Translations under genes and position numbers: made by a program
Notes under the pieces: model-generated
What the model saw: the letters and a program-made list of their open reading frames with translations, nothing else
Told to the model about the DNA's origin: nothing
Databases searched by the model: none
In this document: piece after piece, positions 10,108 through 19,000 of the stretch
Numbering within the stretch: position 1 is the stretch's first letter
Layout of the letters: the number at the start of each line of letters is the position of its first letter
DNA from: Streptomyces sp.
GTDB taxonomy: Bacteria; Actinomycetota; Actinomycetes; Streptomycetales; Streptomycetaceae
Length of the DNA stretch: 58,065 nt
Direction: 5' to 3'
Assembly (NCBI GenBank): GCA_013362785.1
Contig: JABFVM010000092.1
Span: 1 to 58,065, forward strand

Positions 10108-12732
10108 GTGCGCACAAAACGCCTCAGAAACAGACTCGTGCTCCTCCTCGCCGCCGCCCTCGGCCTCGCGGGCCTGACCGCGACCCCCGCCCCGGCCGCA
10201 GCGGACGATCCCGTTCAGATCCACGGGTTGAAGGGCGAGTACTACACCCAGTCCGCCCCCGGCGCCTTCGACTTCCACGAGCTCAAGGCGACCGCCTTCG
10301 ACCCCCGCCTCGACTTCGACAACCTGGAGCCGCGCCTGGCCTTCGCCGCCGGCCGTTCGGACGACGTCAGTGTCCGCTGGACCGGAAAGATCGTGCCGGA
10401 GAAGACCGGCCCGCACACCTTCTCGATCATCGGCGACAACGGCTTCCGCCTCTGGATCGACGGAAAGCTCGCCATCGACCACTGGGTGGACGACTGGGAC
10501 CGCGAACAGACCGCCGCGCCCGTCGAGTTGACCGCCGGCACCGCCCACGACATCAAGGTCGAGTACTTCGAGCACTACGGCGGCTCCAACCTCCATCTGC
10601 GCTGGGCCGAGCCCGGCGGCACCAAGGAGCCCGTCCCGCAGTCCGCGTTCCGCCTCCCCGACGGCTTCGACTACGACGGGGCCATCGCGGCCACGGTCCT
10701 CGCGGACGGCCGTACGCTCAAGCTCGACTTCGCCCGTGACCTCGCCGCACCCCCGGCCGGCATCACCGACCACCTGGACGCGGTGGTCGGCGGCGCCAAG
10801 TGGCCGCTCGGGACGGCCGAGCCGGACCCGGCCGACCCCAAGGCGCTCCTCGTCGCCCTCAAGGAGCCCGTGGTCGGCAACAAGACCGGCACGGCACGCG
10901 GCACGGCCGACATCCGCTACGACGGTGCGGGCGGCCTGACCACCGTAGATGGCAACGTTGTCAAGGCCTTCTGGAGCAGCGGCCCCAACCGGTCGACCCA
11001 TGAGCTGCGCACCAGGTGGGCCGACGAGGTGGGCCCGGACAACGCCCACCCCGAGTACCCGCGCCCGCAGCTGACCAGGGACGCCTGGCGCAACCTCAAC
11101 GGCCGCTGGCAGTTCGCGGCGGCCGAGGCGGGCGAGCGGCCCCCGGTCGGCAGGAACCTCGCCGAGCGCATCCTCGTCCCGTACCCGGTCGAGTCCCAGC
11201 TCTCCGGGCTCCAGCGGCATGAGGACCGGATGTGGTACCGCCGCACCTTCACCGTCCCCGCCGACTGGCGCATCGGCTCCGGCAAGCGCCTCAGGCTCAA
11301 CTTCGGTGCCGTCGACTGGCGGACCGAGGTGTACGTCAACGGCACCAAGGTCACCGAGCACACGGGCGGTTACGACAGGTTCGGCGCCGACATCACCGAC
11401 GCGCTGAAGCCCGGCCGCACCCAGGAGCTGATCGTCGGCGTGTACGACCCGACCGACGCGGCGAGCGGCGAGAACCCGCCGGTCGGCAAGCAGCGCCTGG
11501 ACCCGAGCGGCATCTGGTACACCCCGTCCTCCGGCATCTGGCAGACGGTATGGATGGAGCCGGTCGCCCCCGACCACGTGGACGGGCTCAAGCTCACCCC
11601 CGACGTCGACGCGGGCACGCTCACCGTCGAGCCACAGGGCGTCCGCGACGGCGTACCCGTCACGGCCACGGCGTACGACGGGCGGCGCAAGGTCGCCACC
11701 GTGAGCGGCCGCACCGGCCGACCGCTGACCCTGACCATCCCCGATCCGCGCCTGTGGTCGCCGGACGATCCCTTCCTGTACGACCTGAAGGTCACCGTCG
11801 GCGCCGACCGCGTCGGCAGCTACTTCGGTATGCGCTCCATTGCCGTCGAGAAGATCAACGGCGTGCCGCGCACGGTCCTCAACGGTGCGCCGGTCTTCAT
11901 GATGGCCACCCTCGACCAGGGCTTCTGGCCCGACGGCCTGCACACCGCACCGACCGACGAGGCCCTCGCGTACGACCTGAAGGCGCACAAGAGGCTCGGC
12001 TTCAACGCCGTGCGCAAGCACATCAAGGTCGAGCCGGACCGCTGGTTCTACTGGGCCGACCGGCTGGGCCTGCTGGTGTGGCAGGACATGCCCGCGATGA
12101 CCGCCGGGGTGAATCCGGGCGCCCAGGCCCGCGCCCAGTACGAGCGCGAGATGAAGCAGATGATCGACGAGCACATCAGCAGCCCGTCGGTGATCATGTG
12201 GGTTACGTTCAACGAGGGCTGGGGGCAGTACGACGTCGGTCGTATCGCCGGTCAGGCGAAGGCATGGGATCCGAGTCGGCTGGTCAACAACCAGTCGGGG
12301 CTGAACCTCGGCGCCGACGGCGGCGCCGGCGACATCATGGACGAACACGGCTATCCGAGCCCCGCCCTGCCGCCCCGCCCCGACGGCGAACGGGCACTGG
12401 TCAGCGGCGAGTACGGCGGCCTCGGCCTCGCGGTTCCCGGTCATGCCTGGTCGGTGCAGCAGTCGTACGTCGATGTCGACCCGGCGACCTACACCGACGA
12501 CTATCTGGCCAGGCTCGACGAGGTGCGCGCCCTGGTCTGCCGGGGCGGCAACGGCGCCGTGTACACGCAGATCGCGGACGTCGAGGGGGAGCTGAACGGC
12601 TTCCTCACCTATGACCGGGCGGTACTGAAACCGGACACGGCACGGCTCAAGGCCGCGCACGAGGCGCTGATCCGTGACGCCTCCCGGGTGACTCCCACGG
12701 GATGCCCGGCGCCGCAACCTGTGTTGAAGTGA
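10108..12732 (+). CDS. Secreted glycoside hydrolase family 2 enzyme with PA14 domain
   Basis: The product is 874 aa. The signal peptide is residues 1-32 (LVLLLAAALGLAGLTATPAPAAA). A PA14 beta-sandwich (about 38-165; KGEYYTQSAPGAFDFHEL, GDNGFRLWIDGKLAIDHW, EYFEHYGGSNLHLRW) probably binds carbohydrate. After a linker domain come the GH2 sugar-binding jelly roll (about 325-480), the Ig-like domain, and a TIM barrel. The acid/base is Glu703 in WVTFNEGWGQ and the likely nucleophile is Glu768 in SGEYGGLG. Substrate specificity (beta-galactoside, -mannoside or -glucuronide) cannot be read from the sequence. GTG 10108 follows GGAGG; a LacI-type palindrome overlaps this region and a strong hairpin follows the stop. 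Confidence 0.9.
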   Translation: MRTKRLRNRLVLLLAAALGLAGLTATPAPAAADDPVQIHGLKGEYYTQSAPGAFDFHELKATAFDPRLDFDNLEPRLAFAAGRSDDVSVRWTGKIVPEKTGPHTFSIIGDNGFRLWIDGKLAIDHWVDDWDREQTAAPVELTAGTAHDIKVEYFEHYGGSNLHLRWAEPGGTKEPVPQSAFRLPDGFDYDGAIAATVLADGRTLKLDFARDLAAPPAGITDHLDAVVGGAKWPLGTAEPDPADPKALLVALKEPVVGNKTGTARGTADIRYDGAGGLTTVDGNVVKAFWSSGPNRSTHELRTRWADEVGPDNAHPEYPRPQLTRDAWRNLNGRWQFAAAEAGERPPVGRNLAERILVPYPVESQLSGLQRHEDRMWYRRTFTVPADWRIGSGKRLRLNFGAVDWRTEVYVNGTKVTEHTGGYDRFGADITDALKPGRTQELIVGVYDPTDAASGENPPVGKQRLDPSGIWYTPSSGIWQTVWMEPVAPDHVDGLKLTPDVDAGTLTVEPQGVRDGVPVTATAYDGRRKVATVSGRTGRPLTLTIPDPRLWSPDDPFLYDLKVTVGADRVGSYFGMRSIAVEKINGVPRTVLNGAPVFMMATLDQGFWPDGLHTAPTDEALAYDLKAHKRLGFNAVRKHIKVEPDRWFYWADRLGLLVWQDMPAMTAGVNPGAQARAQYEREMKQMIDEHISSPSVIMWVTFNEGWGQYDVGRIAGQAKAWDPSRLVNNQSGLNLGADGGAGDIMDEHGYPSPALPPRPDGERALVSGEYGGLGLAVPGHAWSVQQSYVDVDPATYTDDYLARLDEVRALVCRGGNGAVYTQIADVEGELNGFLTYDRAVLKPDTARLKAAHEALIRDASRVTPTGCPAPQPVLK

Positions 12733-12748
12733 CCTCATATGCACCATG

Positions 12749-12778
12749 AGTCCCGCCCCTCTCGCGAGGGGCGGGACT
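12749..12778 (+). terminator. Hairpin terminator after the GH2 gene
   Basis: 12749-12761 (AGTCCCGCCCCTC) pairs perfectly with 12766-12778 around a TCGC loop, giving a 13-bp stem. The downstream tract is T-poor, as is common in Streptomyces terminators. Confidence 0.8.
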
Positions 12779-12877
12779 TAATCTGCTGTTAACTGTGCGT
12801 AGCTTGATCGTACTTGACCGTAATCGGACAAGGGCGATTGACTGCTGCTCCACCCGTCGTCGACGCGAGGCAAGCCA

Positions 12878-14215
12878 TTGACGTCTGACCTGCTCGCACC
12901 ACTCGACCTGGCGTTCTGGAACATCGAGTCCGCCGAACACCCCATGCACCTGGGCGCGCTCGGGGTGTTCACAGCGCACTCGCCCACCGCGGGCGCCCAC
13001 GCCGCCGACCTGCTCGCCGCGCGAGCCGCAGCCGTTCCGGGACTGCGGATGCGCATCCGCGACGCATGGCAGCCGAGCGCTCTGCTGCAGCCCTTCTCGT
13101 TCGGCGGAGCGGCCCGCGAGCCCGCCCCCGACTTCGACCCCCTCGACCACGTCCGGCTGCACGCCCCCACCGCCGACTTCCAGGCGCTGGCGGGCCGGCT
13201 CATGGAACGCCCGCTGGAGCGCGGCCGGCCCCCGTGGGAGGCACATGTGCTGCCGGGCGAGGACGGGGTGTCGTTCGCGGTGCTGTTCAAGTTCCACCAC
13301 GCCCTGGCCGACGGACTGCGGGCGCTGACACTCGCCGCCGCCGTCCTGGACCCCATGGACATGCCCGCCCGCAAACCCCGCCCCGCGGAGCCCGCGCGCA
13401 GCCTGCTGCCCGATGTGCGCAGGCTGCCGGGACTGGTGCGCGGCGCCCTGTCCGACGTGGGCCGGGCCCTGGACATCGGCGCCTCCGTGGCCGTGTCGAC
13501 CCTGGGGGTGCGCTCGTCGTCCGCGCTGACCGCCGAGCCGAGCGGCACCCGCCGTACCGCCGGAGTCGTCGTCGACATCGACGATGTGCACGTGATCCGC
13601 AAGGCCGTCGGCGGCACCGTCAACGACGTCCTCATCGCGGTCGTCGCCGGCGCCCTGCGCCGCTGGCTGGACGAGCGCGGCGACGGCAGCGAGGGTGTCG
13701 CGCCGCGCGCCCTGATCCCCGTCTCCAAGCGCCGCCCGCGTACCGCGCACCCGCAGGGCAACCGGCTCTCCGGCTACTTGATACGGCTCCCGGTGGACGA
13801 CCCCGACCCGCTGCGCCGCCTCGGCACGGTCCGTGCCGCCATGGACCGCAACAAGGACGCCGGCCCCAACCGGGGCGCGGGCGCCGTCGCCCTGCTCGCC
13901 GACCACGTCCCGGCGCTCGGGCACCGGATCGGCGGACCGCTGGTCTGCGGGGCCGCCCGGCTCTGGTTCGACATCCTCGTGACCAGCGTCCCGCTGCCCG
14001 GCATCGCCCTGAAGCTCGGCGGCCACCCCGTCACCGAGGTCTACCCCTTCGCCCCGCTGGCCCGCGGCCAGTCCCTGGCGATCGCGATCTCGACGTACCG
14101 GGGGCGCGTCCACTACGGCCTCGTCGCCGACGGCGAGGCCGTACCGGACCTCGATGTGCTCGCCAAGGCCGTGTCCGAGGAGGTGTCGGAGCTGATCACC
14201 GCCTGCGCCCCCTGA
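12878..14215 (+). CDS. WS/DGAT acyltransferase (wax ester synthase/diacylglycerol acyltransferase)
   Basis: The product is 445 aa. It opens with LLAPLDLAFWNIESAEHPMHLG, the beginning of the WES acyltransferase domain. The catalytic HHxxxDG motif is HHALADG at residues 140-146. The C-terminal domain contains VNDVLIAVVAGALRRWL and the conserved ending with PFAPLARGQSLAIAISTYRG. Such enzymes transfer acyl groups from acyl-CoA to diacylglycerol or fatty alcohol for storage lipid. TTG 12878 is the best start, with GCGAGG a few bases upstream. The upstream gap holds a terminator and a short direct repeat TTGATCGTAC/TTGACCGTAA (12804-12823). Confidence 0.92.
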   Translation: MTSDLLAPLDLAFWNIESAEHPMHLGALGVFTAHSPTAGAHAADLLAARAAAVPGLRMRIRDAWQPSALLQPFSFGGAAREPAPDFDPLDHVRLHAPTADFQALAGRLMERPLERGRPPWEAHVLPGEDGVSFAVLFKFHHALADGLRALTLAAAVLDPMDMPARKPRPAEPARSLLPDVRRLPGLVRGALSDVGRALDIGASVAVSTLGVRSSSALTAEPSGTRRTAGVVVDIDDVHVIRKAVGGTVNDVLIAVVAGALRRWLDERGDGSEGVAPRALIPVSKRRPRTAHPQGNRLSGYLIRLPVDDPDPLRRLGTVRAAMDRNKDAGPNRGAGAVALLADHVPALGHRIGGPLVCGAARLWFDILVTSVPLPGIALKLGGHPVTEVYPFAPLARGQSLAIAISTYRGRVHYGLVADGEAVPDLDVLAKAVSEEVSELITACAP

Positions 14216-14260
14216 CCGCCGTCCCCCTGGGCCGCTTCGCCGGTTTTTGGAGGAGTGGCC

Positions 14261-14310
14261 CGGCGCTCCGTACAATTCCCCGTTCGAAAGCGGGCGCGAC
14301 CGGAGCGCCG
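14261..14310. promoter_or_regulatory. Nested inverted repeat in the leader of the zinc-ribbon SDR gene
   Basis: CGGCGCTCCG at 14261-14270 is perfectly complementary to CGGAGCGCCG at 14301-14310. Between them CCCG (14279-14282) pairs with CGGG (14291-14294) around TTCGAAAG. The structure ends 26 bp before the ATG at 14337. It may be an mRNA leader structure or the terminator of the preceding gene. Confidence 0.5.
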
Positions 14311-14336
14311 CGGGTGATCAGGGAACGGCAGCGGCG

Positions 14337-15857
14337 ATGACGGTGACAGAGGACGGCGCGACGGCGACCACGGCGGACGTCGTGCACGAGCCCGGTGACG
14401 AGATCGTGTACGGCCCCGGCATCGACCCCGAGCGGCTCGCGGTGTGCCTCAGCGTCCTGGACGAGCTCGACAAGCTGGAGGTCGACCACCCCGACGCCAT
14501 CGCCGTGCGCCGCGCCACCGCCGGCGTCTACCGCACCGTCAAGCAGCGCCGCCGCCAGGAGCGCCGGGCCGCCAAGACCGCCCACGACAAGGCGGTCACG
14601 GAGGCCACGGCGACCGGCTCCGCCCAGCGCATCGACGACGAGACCGAGGGCATCCTGCCGTCGTCGGCCACCGAGGAGGGCCGGATCGCGGGGATACTCC
14701 AGCGCCCCCGCTCCTGCTACACCTGCAAGACCCGGTTCGTCGAGGTCGACTACTTCTACCACCAGCTCTGTCCGGACTGCGCCCGCCTGAACCGCGCCAA
14801 GCGCGACGCCCGCGCCGACCTCACCGGCAAGCGCGCCCTGCTCACCGGCGGCCGCGCCAAGATCGGCATGTACATCGCGCTCAGGCTGCTGCGCGACGGC
14901 GCGCACACCACGATCACCACGCGCTTCCCCAAGGACGCCATCCGCCGCTTCAAGGCCATGGACGACTCCGCGGACTGGATGCACCGGCTGGAGGTCGTCG
15001 GCATCGACCTGCGCGACCCGGCCCAGGCCGTGGCCCTCGCCGAGCAGGTCGCCGAGGCGGGCCCCCTCGACATCCTCATCAACAACGCGACGCAGACCGT
15101 ACGCCGCCTGCCCTCCGCCTACGCCGCCCTGGTCGACGGCGAGAGCGCCCCGCTGCCCGCCGGTGAGCTCCCCGCCCACCACGTCATCGGCGCCTTCAAC
15201 TCCGGCGCGGTCGACGGCCTCGCCGCGCTGCCGCTGGGCACCAGCGGCCTCGACGCCCAGAAGGTCGCCGACCTCGCCCTGGTCGCGGGCAACGCCAGCG
15301 TCGCCCGGCACCTCGACGGCACCGCCATCGACGCGGGCGGGCTCGTGCCGGACGTCGTCGAGTCCAACACCTGGGTGCAGACCATCGACCAGATCTCCCC
15401 GGTGGAGCTCCTGGAGACCCAGCTCTGCAACTACACCTCGCCGTTCATCCTGATCAGCGCGCTGCGCCCGGCGATGGCCGACGCCGCGAAGAAGGCGGCG
15501 AGCGGGCGGGCGTACGTCGTGAACGTCTCCGCGATGGAGGGTGTCTTCGGCCGCGGCTACAAGGGTGCGGGGCATCCGAACACCAACGCCGCCAAGGCCG
15601 CGATGAACATGGTCACGCGCACCAGCGCCCAGGAGATGTTCCAGAGCGACGGCATCCTGATGACCTCGGTCGACACCGGCTGGATCACGGACGAGCGTCC
15701 CCACTTCGACAAGCTCCGCCTCGCCGAGGAGGGGTTCCATGCGCCGCTGGATCTGGTGGACGGTGCGGCGCGGGTCTACGACCCGGTCGTGCGGGGTGAG
15801 GCCGGCGAGGACGTGTACGGGGTCTTTCTGAAGGACTACGCGCCGGGCAAGTGGTAG
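14337..15857 (+). CDS. SDR-fold protein with N-terminal zinc ribbon and atypical active site
   Basis: The product is 506 aa. Residues 1-125 are charged and helical. Cys127-x2-Cys130 (CYTC) and Cys145-x2-Cys148 (CPDC) form a rubredoxin-like zinc ribbon. A Rossmann domain follows with TGGRAKIG (170-177) as nucleotide loop and INNAT as the NNAG equivalent. The expected YxxxK is replaced by T416-N-A-A-K420, with the nearest Tyr at 408, and the Ser region is NVSAMEG (Ser398). An inserted segment (about 270-350) follows NNAT. It is probably an NAD(P)-dependent oxidoreductase or a non-catalytic relative. ATG 14337 has only a weak GGGAACGG upstream. A hairpin terminator follows. Confidence 0.8.
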   Translation: MTVTEDGATATTADVVHEPGDEIVYGPGIDPERLAVCLSVLDELDKLEVDHPDAIAVRRATAGVYRTVKQRRRQERRAAKTAHDKAVTEATATGSAQRIDDETEGILPSSATEEGRIAGILQRPRSCYTCKTRFVEVDYFYHQLCPDCARLNRAKRDARADLTGKRALLTGGRAKIGMYIALRLLRDGAHTTITTRFPKDAIRRFKAMDDSADWMHRLEVVGIDLRDPAQAVALAEQVAEAGPLDILINNATQTVRRLPSAYAALVDGESAPLPAGELPAHHVIGAFNSGAVDGLAALPLGTSGLDAQKVADLALVAGNASVARHLDGTAIDAGGLVPDVVESNTWVQTIDQISPVELLETQLCNYTSPFILISALRPAMADAAKKAASGRAYVVNVSAMEGVFGRGYKGAGHPNTNAAKAAMNMVTRTSAQEMFQSDGILMTSVDTGWITDERPHFDKLRLAEEGFHAPLDLVDGAARVYDPVVRGEAGEDVYGVFLKDYAPGKW

Positions 15858-15875
15858 GGCGAGTCCCGCGCCGCC

Positions 15876-15910
15876 CGTCACACGCCGGACGAAGCATCCG
15901 GCGGGTGACG
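15876..15910 (+). terminator. Hairpin terminator after the zinc-ribbon SDR gene
   Basis: 15876-15889 (CGTCACACGCCGGA) pairs with 15897-15910 (TCCGGCGGGTGACG) with one mismatch and a 7-nt loop. A partial copy of the left arm (CCCGTCACACGCC) follows at about 15916-15928. Confidence 0.7.
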
Positions 15911-16073
15911 CCCCGCCCGTCACACGCCTGACTTCTGACGCTCTGTCACCGATTAGGCGTTAAAGCCTTGTTGGGCCGATTCCGGGCATGTCACACTCCT
16001 GCCTCGTCTGCCGGGCCGCTGCCGCGTCCCGCCGCCACCCACCATCCGGGGGTGCACCATCGACGACGGCCTT

Positions 16074-19000
16074 GTGGTGATGTTCGGCACGGCTTCGGAC
16101 GGATCCGTCGACCAGTGGGACGGACTGCGGACCCCGACCGGAATCCTGCTCCGCTGGTTTCTGCCCGAGCACGTCGACTTCCCGGACTTCGGCTTCGACG
16201 TGCACCGCGCCAGGGTGCCCGATCTGCCGCCCCTGCCGTTCGACGACCGCAACGTGCCCCTGGTCGAAGGCCGTCCCTCGTGGACCTATGCGGGCACGAC
16301 GCTGCACTGTCCGGGCGGTCTGCGCTTCAGGCCCGACCGGTTGCCGGGCTGGCACCGGCTCCTGGTCACGGGCGGCGCACCGCTGACCCTGGAGTTCGCC
16401 GAACCGGCCTGGCAGGTGCGGGTGGTGACCGCCGAGGACACCACCGGCCTCACCGTCACCGGCCACAGCGGCGGCCGGGAGCGGTTGCGGCAGACATGCG
16501 ACTTCCCCGGCCGGACGGTGGAGTGGCGCACCCGGGGACTGCAACGGGTCACGATCGAGGGCGAGGGCTCGATCTCGTTCGTCGGCGTGCACCTGCTTCA
16601 GGACAGGGCCTCCTGGCAGCACGTGACCCATCTGTGCCTGCCCGTCGTGGACCCGGGGTACGCGGGCGGTCCGCCGCCGGGACTGCGTGAGGAGGAGATC
16701 GCCCGGCAACGGCTGCCTGCCGCGGTGGCCGCCCAGTGGGCGACACGGTTCGCCCCCCAGTTCGGGGAACTCCTCGACACCGTGCGCCGGGTCGCCCTGC
16801 ACCGTCCCGCCGCCCCGCTGCCGGCCCCGGCGGAGAGCGACGCGCCGACCGTGGACGCCGACGAACGCGCGATCCTGGAGCTGGCGACACTCGATCCGCA
16901 CATCGCCCGCATCGTCGGCCTCGCCCACGACGATCCGCTCGGCGGGCGCCTCGACGGACGCGAGTACGTCTACAAGGTCACCGGAGCCTGGCGAGGGCCC
17001 GACGTCACCTACCTGGCCGCCGACGGCGACGTCCTCGCCCGGGCCGCCGCCGACGGAGTGCTGCGCGCCGAGGAGACCGCACCCGGCAAGGGCGTCGTCC
17101 TGAAGTTCGCCCGGCCCGCCCTGGACCTCGGGATGACATGGACGGGCGGGGCGGGGTCCACCTGGGCCGCCGTGGACACCACCGGCGCCGTCACCACGGG
17201 AACCCTCGGCCCCGAGGGGCGCGTCGACGCCTCCCGCGTGACGACGCTGACCCTCGTCTGGGCCGCCGCACCGGGCGTCGCGGAGCGCCTCGCCCTGGCG
17301 CCGCTGATCACCAGGTTCGGGCTGCTGCCCGGCATCAGAGCGGTGGAGCCGGGACCGCCGGCCGGCCCGGCCATGATGCGGGCCCGTATCGACCGTCGCT
17401 CACCCACCGTGCCCGTCGTGGCGGCCCTCGACTGGGACACGCCCCGCGCGGCCGACGGCACCCTGCCCGACGGCGCCGTGGTCGCCTACCAGGTCGGCCG
17501 ACGCCTGCTGCACCCCGACCCCGGCTCGCCCCGACCGCCGGAGCCCACCTGGACCGACCGCCGGGACCTCGTCGGCGACGGCCGGGTGATCTATCCGCCG
17601 GCGGCCGAGCCGGACACCGGCGGCGAACCGGACGCCCTCTACCTCGCGGGACTCGACACCCCGCTGGAACCGGGCTGGTGGGGCTGGTGGAGCCGCGGCG
17701 TCGATCTGTTCGGCCGGGTCAGCCCGGCATCCCCCTGGGCCCTGACCGCCGTCACCGACGACGCGCCTCCCCCTCGGCCGCTGCTCACCGAGGCCGAGTA
17801 CGTCCAGGCGGACGCCCCGTCGGCGACCACGGGGCGATCCGCCGAGGCCCTCGGCTGGCTCGCGGGCCACCCCGGCACGGACGGTCTGCTGTGCCGGTGG
17901 TCGTACCCGCCCGGCGAGGCGGTCCCGGCCGACGTCGAACGGTTCCGTGTCGCCGTCCGCTTCCCGGCCCCGGGCGCCACGGGGCCGGCCGCTTACCCGG
18001 CGTTCCCAACGGGAGGGCCGGGCGGAAGCGCCGGTACGACCCGTGTGCTCGCCGAGTTCGGCCCCGTTCGCATCCCGGTGACCGGCACCGTCGACGCCAC
18101 CACGGCCGACCCGGTGCTTCCCGTGCGGATCCTCCGGGTGACGCCGCTCCCGCCGCATCCGCTCACCGCCCCCGACACGGTGGACACCAGCCTGGTGCGG
18201 GTGGACATGGCGGCGGACGACGCCGACGGAGTCCTCGCCGGCGGCACACTCGCGGTGGCCGGCGCGGACCTTCCGATCGTGTCCGGTTCCGGCGGACCGG
18301 AACTCGTGCTGAGCGTCGAGCACCCGACCGGCGCGTCCGTGCCGCAGGGCCCCGCCGAACTGAGCCCGCCCGCCGGCCGGATCGTGGGCGTACGGGCCGC
18401 CCTGCCGACGGTGGGTGCCCCCGGGCTGCGGGCAGGCGCCGGAACACTGCGCTGGACGGACTCCCGGGGTACACCGCGACACCTGGCGGTCCTGGCCCGG
18501 GACGACGACCGTTTCCTGTGCGTCGCCGGGGAGACACTGCCGGACCCCGGCGCCGAACTGGCGTGGTACCCGGACTGGTTCGCCGCTCTTCCGGGCGCAC
18601 AGGTCGGCCTCGACCCCGCGGACGACGGGGTCGCACGGGCCCAGATCGCGGTCCGCGCGGTCCGAACCGGCGGCCACGAGTCCGCGCCCAGCGCCCCCGG
18701 CACCGTCACCTCCGTCGACCTGCGGATCCCCGATCCGCCGACGCCCGTGGCCCTCCCGTTCGATCCCGGCGCCACCTGCGTCACCCTGGCGAGTCCCGCC
18801 ACCGCCTTCCACGGCCGCTCGCGCTTCACCCTCGCCTGGACCGCCGTACCCCGGTGCACGGTCACCGTCTGGCGCGCCCTGTCCGACGAGATCTGCCGCC
18901 TCGACCTCGCCGAACACGACCGCGACGGCCGCCCGCACAGCTTCCCCGCCGCACGGTGGCCACCGGGTGTGCACGCCGACGAGGCTCGGCGCCGGCGCGT

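Noticed and set aside
10081..12747. 888-residue minus-strand open frame opposite the GH2 gene
   Set aside because: It mirrors the GH2 gene almost end to end and has composition typical of a third-position GC shadow.
14279..14294. GTTCGAAA resembling a tRNA T-loop
   Set aside because: No matching acceptor, D or anticodon arms; it is the loop of a nested inverted repeat.
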